From positions 9,682,001 to 9,746,000 of the forward strand of contig OX335665.1 of assembly GCA_946894095.1 (NCBI GenBank): a stretch of 64,000 bases of DNA, read 5' to 3'. The notes beneath the pieces were generated by a model. It was not told the DNA's origin and made no database searches. It worked only from the letters and a program-made list of their open reading frames with translations. Positions 48,438 through 61,451 of this stretch are shown here, one piece after another (within the stretch, counting starts at the first letter, position 1; every line of letters begins with the position of its first letter). The DNA comes from Incurvaria masculella (taxonomy: Eukaryota > Arthropoda > Insecta > Lepidoptera > Incurvariidae). The position numbers and the translations under genes are program-made.

Positions 48438-49944
48438 GTTCCTTTCGCTATATTATGTATTAGCTCAAGAAACACTAAGCAATCGGACGGAATAACATTT
48501 CAGAAGCGCCGGTCGACAAGTTAGACACGACATTACGTTTTAAGCGCTAGCCGCCTATTTTTCACCGACTTAAAAAAAAGGAGGAGGTTCTCAATTCGCC
48601 TTTATTTTTTTATGTTTGTTCGACTGGGTGAACTGATTTTGATGATTCTTTTTATATTTGAAATCCGGCGCTTCCCGTGTGGTCCCATTTTAATTTGATC
48701 CAGTTCTGACCACGAGAAAACCATATAAGTCTTAAATTTACGTTTAGTATGTGCGCGACAAATGGACGAATAACTCAATATCATGCCATCAGATTTCTTT
48801 TTTTTTTATTGGAATGAATTAGCACATTCATTTGTTTTGGAATACTTTTTTAAGGCGGTTTTTTTATGTAATGGATGCACACAGACGCAACTGCACACGG
48901 CCGGAATGTTGACACTAATGCCCGTCTTCTTTTTCACGATGAACGAAGAAAGAGACAGGTAACTGTGTTGTCGTTTCGGCCGTTCATAATATGGTTTGAC
49001 GGACTGAAGCTGTCGCAAAAGTGTCGCCGTGTAGCCAACGCGCGCGAAAGTACATAGATTCAAAAACATTTGGTTTCTGCGCAGCCGCTGGCGCTTGAAG
49101 GGGACCAGCCAGCATCCCGCAAATAATAAGGGAATGTCACGTCGCTCGTGCCATGATACGCTCACCGCTACGCTAGATCCACTTTACGTAATTCGTTTCA
49201 GTAAACTGAAAGCGACTTGGACTAACGATAAAGCAAGTGAACACTGAACGTACGTACGTACATACGACACGGACATCATAGTATACATATATAGTATAGT
49301 ATACTTGACATATTTAGCTTAGTTTTAATGATTGAGTAAATTTGACGATGGTATAGGCCAGAAATTGTAAGCTGAAAGTATGTTTGCTTGTATGCCGAGC
49401 ATCCTCATACCTAAACATTTTGGACCATTTTTGCGATTAAAACGAGATAGCCAGAGCCCGACGTCGCTTGTTAGAGCAGCTCGGAATAATTATTTCTAAA
49501 TGTGACCAACCCGTATAACGCGTGAAACCGGTTTTTTTTATTGTTTCGTTAAAGAAATTGGGAAAAGTTAAACATGTTCTTCGCTGAATGGGTAGATATT
49601 GTTAAAATCTTTGAAATGGTATTAAAATAAAGATTAGTTAATATCAATATAAGCTGCAAACTTGAAAAAATATATATATTTGAGACCTGATTTCAATTTT
49701 TTTTCCACGCATAAAATATCAATTTCTGTAACATTTTTCTTTCTGTTTTGGTAGAACGTTAGCCGGAATTATACATGTTTTTTTTACGTTCTCATTTCAT
49801 AGAGATCAGGAACTTAACGCATTCAAACCATTCGCATTGGCTAGTATAACCATCTTTGTCTGAGTGTAGCTTGTCTACCAATTAGACAAAATGAATTACA
49901 ATACAATGCAATACAATATACCTAATACTAGAGTGGATGCTCGC

Positions 49945-49972
49945 GACCTACCTACCTACCTACCTACCTACC
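49945..49972. repeat. (CCTA)n microsatellite
   Basis: Six or so perfect CTAC/CCTA tetranucleotides in AT-rich DNA. Confidence 0.9.
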
Positions 49973-50199
49973 CACCTTCAATACAAGTCTGTTTTCCTCC
50001 CACTTGTCTCATATTTAACTACCGCTCACCCTTAGGTCATTTAGCGTGAAGGTAAGAAGCCTATGATCGAGAGCAAAACTCAAACAATAAATACATGAGT
50101 TGGATAAATGCATTCCGTCACGAATGCGAGCTGCTCCATGGTTCGGAACCCATGTAAAACTGTAGATCCCTTTCCCCTACTAGGTGGTAGGTTTTAAGC

Positions 50200-50365
50200 C
50201 CGCCCGGGTTGGTACCATCGCATGAAATGAAATGATGGTCGAAGCGGCATTAAACATTGTCGGTGTTTTCCATCCAGTCCAATGTAGCCGTGCTCATTAA
50301 GGGAAGGTCCTGGCATGGCACCTAATTCCTTCGGGGATGTGGTGTATTGGGCGTATATCACGAAT
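50200..50365. repeat. Dispersed repeat with GGTACCATCGCATGAAATG
   Basis: CCGCCCGGGTTGGTACCATCG, AATGATGGTCGAAGCGGC, CCGTGCTCATTAAGGGAAGG and GTATTGGGCGTATATCA. Related pieces occur near 4590, 26103, 38390, 46800, 51512, 52300 and 60480 in either orientation. Class unknown. Confidence 0.6.
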
Positions 50366-51025
50366 GATAAAAAAGAATGATAAAAACCAAAAGAAATATT
50401 TTATTTTCGATAGACTAGCAGCTTTCGCTGATGCGTCGATATCACAACACTTGAAGTTTATTTAGTTTTATATACATGTCGAGTATGTTATTAAACTGAT
50501 TCACTGAATTCGAACAAATAACATCACTAGGTAGCTTGTTCCAACAGTCCACAACTCTTAGACCAGGAGGTCGCGACAAAAAAGGTAACGGTTACGAAAA
50601 TGGCTGAAACTGTGTTCACAGGATAAACACTGTAAATATCTGTATTTTTTTGTAAAATAAATGTATAATGAAAGTTTAAAAAAATATTTTTTTTTAGTCA
50701 ACATTTTCCAACCTAAAAATTATAGGTACTACAAAATTAAAACATAAAGACGTAGATATTAGATTGTTAAATCTAAGTTTTTCAAGTTTCTAGAAAACAC
50801 CTATTAGGCAATAAGGCCGTTTAGGAGGGATAACATGATAACTTGAAAAGTTGGTGAAAATTAGTGTAAGACAGATACCAACAAAGTGGTTACGTTTCAA
50901 AGTCACTTATCTTTATATTCTAAATGCCTGAAGGAGCGAAATCAACCAAATAATTAGATGCAACCCGCATCAAAATCAGATAAGCGGTCCTCAAGCAAAA
51001 AAGAACAGATAACAAGACAAACAGA

Positions 51026-51190
51026 TAAGGTTGAGATAAATAGTCGTTACAGAAACAGACTAACGAAAAGAATTACTTTGTGACGTCACTTTGCATTAGA
51101 AATTTCGTCCGTACGAAAAGTGTCAATGTGACGTCACAAAGTACTACTTGTCTTTAGTCTTTTGATTACGACTATTTATCTCAGCCTAAG
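51026..51190. mobile_element. Palindromic MITE, GAGATAAATAGTCG type
   Basis: GGTTGAGATAAATAGTCGTTA at the left and GACTATTTATCTCAGCC at the right, with a second inverted pair TTTGTGACGTCAC / GTGACGTCACAAAG inside. A single terminus recurs near 55575-55600. Confidence 0.7.
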
Positions 51191-51511
51191 GTCCAACTTT
51201 GAGAAATTATAGTCAAGTAGTTGCCCGCAGACTGTGATATTTGAGCCCACTGAGCGACCACAGGTAATTTAGCGTGATGATATCCTGTAATCGATGGGAA
51301 AAATTAAGCTATACGCGCAAACTTAATCGCAGATATACCTACAAACTTAATCAAAGTGATCAGTGATTCCTGATATAAATTCGAACAGACAGACGCCAGA
51401 CGTTGGATGATGTCCAACGTTCCAATTACGGGATTTTTTTAAATAAAATGCTGTAAATATTTCGCAAGTTTCCCGTTTTTTATGGAACCTGACATGGATG
51501 TCTTATACCAC

Positions 51512-51735
51512 ACAACTACCGTCATGATATTAGCCCAATACACCACATTCCAGAAGGAATTAGGTGCCAGGCCAGGACCTCTTCTTGTGAGCACGGCAAG
51601 ACTGAATTGGATGGAAAACACGGACAATTTTTCATTGCCGCTTCAACCAAAGTTTCATCCAATGCGGTGGTACCAGCACGGGCGGGATTAACGGAAGGGA
51701 ACCTACAGTCTTACATTGGTTCCGATCAATGGAAC
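51512..51735. repeat. Dispersed repeat, inverted relative to 50200
   Basis: CGTCATGATATTAGCCCAAT, CCACATTCCAGAAGGAATTAG, GAGCACGGCAAGACTGAATTG, ATGCGGTGGTACCAGC: reverse-orientation member of the same family as 50200-50365. Confidence 0.6.
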
Positions 51736-52019
51736 AGCTCGCATTCGCAACGTAATGCACATATCCAACTCAGAAATACAAAGAAAGTGGTGCATGACCA
51801 GGTGAGGATTTCAACCCATAACCTCTCGCATGAAAGGCATGTCCTCGTCCCTATACCACGAGCTGCCGTACTTTATGCTTTCTGACGCAGGTAGTATGGG
51901 TTTGAAACAGTGGACTTGCATCCAACAGAAAGTACGCCGGGGCCGAGGTTACCAACTCCGGCCTGTGGTGGTGTGTGAAGTGTACGTGTATATATATAGC
52001 CCGCAATGGGCAATGCAAG

Positions 52020-52490
52020 AACGACTTCGACGCAAGTAGGATTCACGATGACGCGCCAGCAGTTCGCTCCGTGCACGGCTCCACTCGCGCGCCAGCTCGC
52101 TCCACTACGCTCGACCGCGGCGCGCACGCGACTGTTTACTGGCGGCGAGCGAAGCCTCCGTCCACCCTCTCCACTCCACCGCAGCCGGCCACCACTACTG
52201 CCACGACCACACTCGCTCGCCACGTGCCACGTGCGACCGCGCTAAGCTACTATGGAGAAGACGTCCTGACAAGTGCAGCGCCATGCACCAGCCATTTCCG
52301 TAGACCCAATGGAAATTGGTGTCAGGCCAGGACCTTCCCTTTATGACCCTTTCCTTCCCTTAAGGCGCCTATATCCCATAGCGTAAAGTCAAGAATACGC
52401 GCGGCGGAATCTAGCCAGTGCCATCATGTCAGCGGGAGGGTACGCACGTTTCGCGCGCTCCGTCCCCGCTCGGCAAGGTACGACTAGTCT
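52020..52490. promoter_or_regulatory. CpG-rich block, candidate promoter or first exon
   Basis: Strikingly GC- and CpG-rich stretch in AT-rich surroundings, with TATATATA at about 51990 and a GGCAAG-GTACGA donor-like site at about 52487 on the plus strand. No recognisable protein is encoded. It may be a 5' UTR or promoter, possibly but not demonstrably of the AHCYL gene, whose upstream exons are missing. Confidence 0.3.
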
Positions 52491-52960
52491 GATTTTGTTA
52501 AAAAAATAAATAAGAAGATTTTTAACAGCAAGGGGGATGTGTACCTCGTTATGGCTAAAAGGTATGAGATTTCTTCTAAATAGAAATGGCTTTGAAACAT
52601 ATTTTTTATTTCGATGATTATACAAGTTTTTTGACAAAATGGGGATGTGTACCTTCGCAAACGTACGTTCTATAAGTATTTTTCAATGTTTAACAACCAA
52701 AGCCTTTACAGTAATCGACTTCAGAAAAACGTTGATATTTTGGTCGATATCGTCCAATTTCAGTTTTAGTTTCTGTATTAAGTCCATTAGATGTATATTA
52801 CGCAGTTTGATTTGTCAATGCGATGGTACCAACCCCAGGTAGCTAGTGCAGTTTTATATGAATTCCGAACAATGAAACAAAGGGGTCCAGATGAACTCCA
52901 TACCATCCTAACTGGTAAATTTCAGTACATTTGGCCCCATAACACGTCACTCGACAAGTA

Positions 52961-53130
52961 GCATGGTACGAAATGCAAATAAACGTCATATTTAATCACT
53001 CACTTGCCTGATCGCCCGGTGAATTAACTTATCATGGTCGTATTCGTGGTGACACGCATGAACGGAGCGGGAGTCGAACCCATGACTTCTGGCATGGAAA
53101 GCAATTCACCGCGCTCCTGAGCTACGTTAA
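52961..53130 (-). mobile_element. tRNA-derived SINE
   Basis: On the minus strand the head reads TAGCTCAGGAGCGCGGT (A box) and, about 40 nt later, GGGTTCGACTCCCGC (a good B box), then a body with CCATGATAAGTTAATTCACC and CATTTCGTACCATGC. Body-only copies lie near 13160 and 16440. Confidence 0.75.
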
Positions 53131-56097
53131 TAATATTTGTAATACCAATTTGTGTTTGTAATATTTTTTTATTATTATGAAACGTCACTAACAAAATTCA
53201 AATCTCATACACTTGTTACCGTATAACCTACGACCGTCTAACGTATGATAAAAGAAATAAGAAACGTTTATTGTTGCGTGTAAAAAATAATTTGATAAAA
53301 ATTACATGATGTGCACAAATAAGCTGATTAAATTATTTAATTTATACAATAAAAAATACCTTAATTGATATAAATATAATTACACGTTAAATATATATGT
53401 ATAGCCTAAATTAAATTAACAAGGTGCAACAAAAGGTATAGACAGCATGTGACTAACATATGTTAGCCTAGCCTATTTAAGTAAGTGACAGTAACTGGTT
53501 AACAGTAAAACAAGTACCTTTTTGTGATCAGCACGGAAGGAAGTTTGATAGACTGTATACCTCCTATCCCACGAAAGGTAACGACTTTAATCAAACGTTA
53601 AATTAATTTTAATAATGACATCTCTTTCTGCAACCGGGCCTCAGCTATGCAGTGACGCACAAGCCCCAAAACGAATTCTATGCGAAAATGACAACAGTTA
53701 GCCAGTTTATTTGGAGACCTAAACACTTGTATGGAATTTGGAACTCGATTTCCGTGAGCAAGCGAAGCCTGCTCCGCGCCGCACAGCCGCGTAGCCGCAT
53801 CACAGCAGGTTTGCAATGCACAACATTGATTTGTCGCGCCGCGCCGCCACCGCGGCAGAGTTGCTCCGCTTATATTCCGGAAGGTCACGACATTTTTGGT
53901 CACTATAAGGTAAATGGCAGAATCTGGGTTCACAGGCTAGCAAATCCTCTGGCGGACTGCCTGCACCCAGTGGTTGCGTTAGCAAGATTTGCTATACAAA
54001 AGAGACGTTGGTATATGTACCTACCGTTGTATATACTGATTGTGCAATATACATTGAGACATATTAATTATACAACAATAAACGGTCGGTTTTTTAATTA
54101 AACACATAATCTATACTTGTTATAGCTCTCAATTGACTATAACTACGAAATGTATGTATTCTTTATTTCTTTATTTTGAGATATCACAGAGACATGTACA
54201 CATAACAATGAAAGAATAAGCACACAAAACAGTAAACACTAAACTTTGAACACATTTGACTATTAACAAAATAAAGTCGTTTCACAAAAGACATAAATAA
54301 TTGACATAATAGATAAATCAAAACACAATAGTGTTTAATAAAACAAAAAAGTTACCAAAAGGACATATATATGACATAGAAAGCAAATCAGCATTATCAT
54401 GGAAACAACTTATACTACTTACAATATTTGCATACAGATAGGTGTATTAACATATGAAAACATAATGATCCAATCGCGTACTGTAACAAATCGCGAACAG
54501 TTTTTTTTTAACGTAACGCGTGATAGAAGGTACATATTGACAGTGGACAGTTTTTTATTGTATGTGTCGCACATTCTACGAATCGGTGCTCGGACACCTG
54601 CTATCGATGTAATACTTTTAACGTGGAATAGAGAAGTTAGGTTAGGTTAGGTCGTCCTACTAGGTATATGAAAGTTGATTAGTTTGAAAAGGTTACGGCA
54701 ATTATAAACGCTAGTACATATGTTACACAATACAATCGCATCGATTAAAATGCGCCGATTGATAAGAGAGGGTAGTTTATAAATGGTTAAAAGGTTACAG
54801 TGAGAGTCGTTGCATGAGTTAAATGCACGGCACGGAGAAATCTCTTTTGAATTAATTATATTTCATCGATGTAAATTGCGTAATAGGGGTTCCAGACTAC
54901 TGACAGGCATTCGAGCTGAGAACGTACCAGCGCTTGAAGTTTTTGATTTTTTTGTATATAGTAGAATCATTTGGTACGCTTGTTTTTGTTATATGGTCAA
55001 CATGCATGTTGAAGTGAAGCTTTTCGTCAAAAACACGTCACGAATATTTCTAACCTTCTCCAAAATGTGGCCACCAATGCTGTAGTTGCAGAAGTGTTGA
55101 CCGCGAAATGCAACCAAGGATTTGAGCAGTTTTGGTACTACTAAGCAAGTGATATAATTATTTGCAGCTATCTACCTATCATATTTGATTTTGCCACATC
55201 AACTTTTTCAGGCGCCTAATCTAGGTAACGCATGGTTGCGTGGCGTTGGAGTTGGCGCAGGCAGTACGACACATTTAGCTTCAGAGGTGGTCTTTATCCT
55301 GTGAACCAAGTTTCAGCCATTTACGTTATCGTTACCATTTTTGTCGCGACCTCCTAGTCTATAACGGCTCACATCATCGCATCACAAGGACCACGCCACC
55401 ACTATTAGTTATTCTGTGACGCCACGTAGACAGCCAAGGACGTCGATCTCCGTGTAGACAGACAACGATAATTCAAATGCCAAACAGCAAACAAAAATCT
55501 GTTATTGAGCGTTACAATCGTTACAATTGAGCGTTATAATGACTTCGGAAGCGGCAGCGGCAGTAACACAGAGGCTGAGATAAATAGTCGTAACTAAAAC
55601 TAACGAAAAGTTGATTTATTTATGTTGAGCGTGGCAAATGGCGTACGACAGGACCTCACATAAGAGGTGCGCGACGACGCGACGCCAAGCGCTTCTTCAC
55701 ACCATGTTTGAAGGTTGCGTCCATGCAGAAAATCCAGTCCCATAGGTCGGGTGGACCAATGTACTAATAACGATTTCAGAAGTGGTCTCATCGGGCACAT
55801 GTGTTCCATCTCCCTCTATCTCTCGGTAGTGGTACTTGAGTTGACGTCTCACTTCGACGCTTTGTTCGTCTTGCAAGCACAGCGCGCTATGCTAGCTCTA
55901 TGGCTGAAACGGAACTGTCTCTAAGCCAAGAATTATTCTTCTCGCGCTCTTTTTCACGTTTTAAGGTGAGGTCGCTCATCACGACCGCATCTCTAATTAA
56001 GCTTTGAGTTTTCTTCCCCATTCCAAAAAATTGCCAAATTTGCTGGGCGTTTTAGAATCGAAGTAAAGCTGTAGTTGCTCTTCCTTACTACAATAGG

Positions 56098-56868
56098 GGA
56101 TAGGTGGTCGAGGCAGCTATGATAGGTGGTCGTGGCAGCTATGATAGGTGGTCGAGGCAGCTATGATAGGTGGTCGAGGCAGCTATGATAGGTGGTCGAG
56201 GCAGCTATGATAGGTGGTCGAGGCAGCTATGATAGGTGGTCGAGGCAGCTATGATAGGTGGTCGAGGCAGCTATGATAGGTGGTCGAGGCAGCTATGATA
56301 GGTGGTCGAGGCAGCTATGATAGGTGGTCGTGGCAGCTATGATAGGTGGTCGAGGCAGCTATGATAGGTGGTCGAGGCAGCTATGATAGGTGGTCGAGGC
56401 AGCTATGATAGGTGGTCGAGGCAGCTATGATAGGTGGTCGAGGCAGCTATATTAGGTGGTCGAGGCAGCTATATTAGGTGGTCGAGGCAGCTATGATAGG
56501 TGGTCGAGGCAGCTATGATATGTGGTCGAGGCAGCTATATTAGGTGGTCGAGGCAGCTATATTAGGTGGTCGAGGCAGCTATGATAGGTGGTCGAGGCAG
56601 CTATGATATGTGGTCGAGGCAGCTATATTAGGTGGTCGAGGCAGCTATGATAGGTGGTCGAGGCAGCTATGATAGGTGGTCGAGGCAGCTATGATAGGTG
56701 GTCGAGGCAGCTATGATAGGTGGTCGAGGCAGCTATATTAGGTGGTCGAGGCAGCTATGATAGGTGGTCGAGGCAGCTATGATAGGTGGTCGAGGCAGCT
56801 ATGATAGGTGGTCGAGGCAGCTATGATAGGTGGTCGAGGCAGCTATATTAGGTGGTCGAGGCAGCTAT
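56098..56868. repeat. 22-bp minisatellite
   Basis: About 35 copies of GATAGGTGGTCGAGGCAGCTAT with common variants (GAT to ATT before AGGTGG, CGAGG to CGTGG). No lasting ORF. It adjoins an RTE-like fragment on its right. Confidence 0.95.
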
Positions 56869-56879
56869 GAAAGTCGTTT

Positions 56880-57056
56880 GCATTTTCCATCGATTTCAAT
56901 TTCAATTGCACGCCAAACCCGCCAGGTGGGACGACAACATCAAGTGCGTCGGCGGAAAGTAGTGGTTCCGTACCGCTGAGAGCCGGGAGGACTGGAGAAA
57001 AATTGGAGAGGCGTATGTCCAGCAGTGGACGCAAACACGCTGACTGACTGACTGAC
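56880..57056 (+). pseudogene. RTE-like retrotransposon C-terminus with (GACT)n tail
   Basis: Plus-strand translation RWDDNIKCVGGK-stop-WFRTAESREDW...GEAYVQQWTQTR then GACTGACTGAC. It has an internal stop. Related to 25917-26110. Confidence 0.8.
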
Positions 57057-57059
57057 TTG

Positions 57060-58929
57060 CAATTGCGGAAAGGACCTGCTAGTTCCTATGGGGTTTTTGT
57101 ACGACTGATACACGGAGGTGGGCCGATATCATCTAATCAAATCCAATAAATGGTTTTCATATGTCGCTGGAAATATCCCTGTATGTCATACAATAAAACC
57201 ATACAGAACTGTATGAACATTTCTATATTACCACTGGTTATCAAATAGGTACACTTTTCTGTTATCTATTCTACTTGTCCTGCGGGACCGGCTGATCGGT
57301 GCCGACGCTCTTTCATGAATGCTCTCACCGCGCCCGCCTAGCGGAACGGGCTGTCTTCATCACCCCTTCCCTCTTATTTTAGTATCCTTCCGGTTCCGTA
57401 CGAAATATACGTTTTGAAAATGATGCCATAATTGAAGATCATGACGGTCATGTTGAGGTCGATCTTGGAGTGAGAGGGACTTAGGAATGATTTCTCTTAG
57501 CAGTTGGAGGAAATGCTGATAAAATTAGCCATTTCCAACAACTGGAAGTGCATCGACATGGAAGTGAGCGATCCCTCTTCTCCGTTATTAGTAAATACAT
57601 TATTTTAGAGATAAGGAGCAAAATTTTTTTACTTCTTTCGGTGTCGATCTTTACAGGTTTCGAGCTCTTCTCTAGCGGCCAACTTACGGCAAATAAGGAA
57701 AATGCATTGTCTGATCACACATTGTTTATTTGATAATACGTACTTAAAATGTAAAAAAACTATTAACATTAATTACAGGACTATACATGTTTCAAACTTC
57801 GTACTTTTTACATTTCTTTCCCCGCTCACGTGCAGTGAAACCCATGCAAAACGTCAGAATACAAATCGAAATATCCGGCATCCCGGAATAAAATCAATCA
57901 TCACCATGTAAGTTAAATGCACCTCACTTAGCAATCTTGCGTAGGCTAAAGCAGCGCCGATACGCTAATACTTTCGGTCAAATTGCATGCGCACACTGTT
58001 TGGACGGTTGTTTGTGCAGGTCAAGCACAAACTGGGCAGAGCACGCTTGTTATTGAGCCTACACGGCTACAGTTTTCGCTATGGGTTTTTCAGATTCGAT
58101 GAAAAGCCCCAGATGGGCAACTCAAACAGTGTGTGAGCAAGAAAATAAAACCTTCAAGTATTGTACTGACTATCTAACTAAATCAAACAAATAACCACAA
58201 AAGGATTAACTGTGTTGTTTTCAAACCTAACATAAAACCATTGATATAAACTAAATATAACTCAATACAAGTCATGCGATAGGCGTGCTTATGATTAGTA
58301 CCTTAAAGGTCACAATGGGGAAGAAAAATCAAAGCGTCAAAACTGTCGTTTCTGTCAACTTTTATTAACGAGTCTATAGATCCAAGATGTACTCCACGAT
58401 GCAGTAAGAATATGGTTTGAAAAAAAAAACTTTTGTTTGTTTTGAAACTAATTTTCATGTAATAAACCAGCACAATGATTTAAATGAAATATTATAAGTT
58501 ATTTTATAGTTATATTTTCGTTTCCACGACTTCATTTGATAATCATAACTTGGAACACATATTTTTCAAAATAATAACGAGAAAATTGAGTCTACGTAGG
58601 TTGAGTAAATATATTTTTTTAAACTATTCTGTTTTATTTTGTAAGGTAGGTATCTGACAGCTGACAGATCTCTTAGGTGAGCTCACTTAGATGCCACCTG
58701 TCGTGATAAATTAGCAGTTTCCTTCCCCATTGTTTGCTACCTGTGCAAAATTGTCGTTTGAACAAAAAAAAGCAAGCCTCGCAGGGCTGCCTCACACCTG
58801 TCTCAATACAAATTGGTCACTGGACTTCAACTGACAACAAATGAATAGGCACCTCAAAAAACATCATCACATTGAACACTTTCTATTCCCGAAGTTTGTC
58901 CTATCTATTCTGGAAATTGTATTTTACTG
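57060..58929. other. AT-rich non-coding region
   Basis: No gene, RNA or clear repeat structure recognised on either strand; ORFs are short and without domains. Confidence 0.3.
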
Positions 58930-59095
58930 AACAATGTGATTCAAGTAAGAATAGGATAGGATCACCGCCATTTTGAATGTCAAACTGCTTAAACCCACAC
59001 TTCACTTCACAAACTTCAGTTCTTTGCCGCGTTGTTGCCGCGTACTTTCCCTCGAGTCACGAGCCCCATCCTATTCTTTTTTGAATCGCATTGTA
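58930..59095. mobile_element. MITE, inverted copy of 35496-35678
   Basis: ACAATGTGATTCAAGTAAG and TTTTTGAATCGCATTGTA termini. The interior (GTACTTTCCCTCGAGTCACG) is the complement of the copy in AHCYL intron 8. Confidence 0.8.
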
Positions 59096-59411
59096 TGTAT
59101 TGATATGTAGTTTTGAACTTCATACAAATATGGAGTTTTAAGTTGTAGATTATTCGATTTTCATTTGGGACACAAGCTTGATTTCTATTGGTTTTTGTTT
59201 TGAAGTTTTCCAATTATGCTGAATTGAACTTTACATATAGACATTAGGGTAAATTGAAATGTCCGATCTTACGTTTAAAAATCAGAAACTTTTAATTTTA
59301 GGGTTATTTTTTTGTTTCAATGGTCAGTACTACAGAAAGGATGTATTGGCATGATTCACAACACGAGAGGGTTTTACGAGACAAGTGGTGATTGCCTAAT
59401 TTTATTATCGT

Positions 59412-59485
59412 AGCACGAAGTTTTGAGCCAAACAATTGGCTCATCTTCCGAAGATGAGCCAAATGTTTGGCTCGAAACATCGTGC
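59412..59485. repeat. Perfect-type hairpin
   Basis: GCACGAAGTTTTGAGCCAAA...GGCTCATCTTC pairs with GAAGATGAGCC...TTTGGCTCGAAACATCGTGC with almost no loop. Confidence 0.75.
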
Positions 59486-59609
59486 TCCGCACAAATCGTG
59501 CCGTGAGAAGAAAGCCGTTGAATCTTTTAAAATGAACAGTAACCACGGTAATCTAAAAGCTTACATATCCCACGTGTAATTCAGCAGCCAATAATGAAAC
59601 CCCCAAGAA

Positions 59610-59843
59610 CTACCACAGCCTCTTCGCAATCTTCTCGAGCAGGCCGCTGCCGAGGAAGGATCCCACGAGCGGCACGCGGCAGCGATAGCAGTCTTCGAGG
59701 TCCACCTGCCCGTACAGCGCCCAGCTCTTGCCGGCGCAGCGGTAGTGGCACACGCGGCCGCAGTGCCGGCACCGCAGCCAGTCGCGCGTCGCCCCGGCCT
59801 CCGATCCGTGGATCTTCGTGCTGCACCAGAAGCAATTCTCCAT
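59610..59843 (-). CDS. Small PHD-finger-like zinc-binding ORF
   Basis: 77 codons from ATG 59843 to a stop at 59610. Cys/His spacing is C4-x2-C7-x17-C25-x2-C28-x4-H33-x2-C36-x15-C52-x2-C55, the C4HC3 cross-brace pattern of PHD-type fingers, with DWLRC before the third metal ligand as in many PHD domains. It is a GC-rich island between AT-rich repeats. Upstream on the minus strand is an acceptor-like CGCACAG (59868-59874) with TTACTAAG before it, so this could be the last exon of a gene running in from higher coordinates, reading in as HSAVLAAM. I do not recognise the protein; PHD fingers also occur in some transposon proteins. Confidence 0.45.
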   Translation of the reverse strand: MENCFWCSTKIHGSEAGATRDWLRCRHCGRVCHYRCAGKSWALYGQVDLEDCYRCRVPLVGSFLGSGLLEKIAKRLW

Positions 59844-60607
59844 CGCGGCCAAAACAGCCGAGTGGCTGTGCGCAAAAATGTGTCTTAGTAATCTAAATTC
59901 CCCTCACGCTTTATTTTTTCCAGAAAATATATATCGGGACCAAAAATTCATTTATATGTGACGGCTAAAGACCGATGTTGGTTAAAACCTGAAATATTTT
60001 TTCGTTGAAGGTAGCTACAATTTTCCATGTGTAACCGTGTGGAGAGCGCTCATTTCTAGGTTTCGGTAGAACCTTAACCTATTTTTTTCTAATATTTTAG
60101 AACAAAACACAAAAAAACTATTTTAGCCGGTTAATCTTAAGAATATTTTGACACCCATCCTTAGTCATAATTATATTTATATATTTATGGTTGAAGCCGG
60201 ATGTCCGTTAAAGTTCAAAATAATGTTTTCCTTGAAGGAAGGACTGGGTATCTGCGTTCCAACTAATTATTAATGCTTTTGTTAAAAAATTGTAGAAAAA
60301 AGTAGGTTAAAGCTAACTTTTTTCTTATAATAAACCAGAACTTAGTGAGCAACACGGGTACCTACATCTGGAAACTCTCTAATTGTAACATATAATTGAT
60401 ATTTTTTTTTAATGATAATAGTCGGAGACGAATGTCACTGAACACAAATGGCTACTACCACATTTACTATCCACCACACGCCACATGGGAACTAGGTGCC
60501 ATGCCAAGACATGTATTGCTGTTTTAACCATCATTATTCAATGCGACGGTACCAGAAGAGGACATACAGAATTACATAGAATCCGAACCACGGTCAGCCT
60601 CAACTGT

Positions 60608-61241
60608 CAATAAAATATTTTTAAATAAAAAAAGGACCGCCTTCAAAAAAACCGGAACTAAAAAGCAAAAAATAATTGGTTACTTATAATTAATGTACGA
60701 CAAGCTATTTTAATACTAACTAATTATGTACAATTTCTTAATTCTTAATCATCTTTTGAAGTCGGTGCCTTGGGTAGAGTTCACTCCGCATGCCGTTGAC
60801 CGAACAGACACAATTTCAGCCGAACACACCCGAAGTCTACGAGAGCGTAAACAACCTGAGTCAGCAATGATTGGTCCACAGAGCATTCTACCTGGAGATG
60901 CCCTTAGCGTTGGTTTCCGTGCAAGCTGATATCGATACAGCAGTGCAGCGTACTGAAATTGGGTTTTAACGATTATTAGTACTTTCAGCTATATAAAAGC
61001 GCGCACTGGTGGAGGAGTAGGTACGTTAATTCGCTGCTCTGTGGATTGGTGCTTCCTACGACATCGTTGTCGATTTCTGCCGAAATTGGTGAGATATGTA
61101 CCTACTAACCGCACACTCGTTTTGACACGTAGTTGAGAGCAGACACCTCAAAGTCGCTACCAATCGTTTTCTGTTCTTTGTTCGTTTTTGAAGGCGGTCC
61201 TTTTTTTATTTAAAAATATTTTATTTTTTGCTTTTTAGTGG
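60608..61241. mobile_element. Element with ~42-bp AT-rich TIRs
   Basis: Left AAATAAAAAAAGGACCGCC TTC-type arm and right GAAGGCGGTCCTTTTTTTAT arm are reverse complements. The interior of about 550 bp has no recognisable coding potential. Confidence 0.65.
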
Positions 61242-61451
61242 TGGCGTAACTTTTTGACTCAAGGTGGGCGAGCCATCCTGCTCAACTTCACATACAAAGT
61301 GGAAAGAAGATCATTCGCACCTGACTATCTCATGCGAACCCTCTGAACTGTTACTAAACCCTACAATGACCGAGCATTATGAGATTTGAAACCATTAAGA
61401 AATCTCATTTCTGACGAAAGGTAGACCGGTACCTATCTGGATTCATGAGTT

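Noticed and set aside
48806..49165. 119-codon minus-strand ORF
   Set aside because: No domain, low-complexity ends, and position within presumed intron; it looks like chance.
53040..53130. Functional tRNA gene on the minus strand
   Set aside because: A and B boxes are good but acceptor-stem pairing fails and a repeat body follows; body copies occur elsewhere, so it is a SINE.
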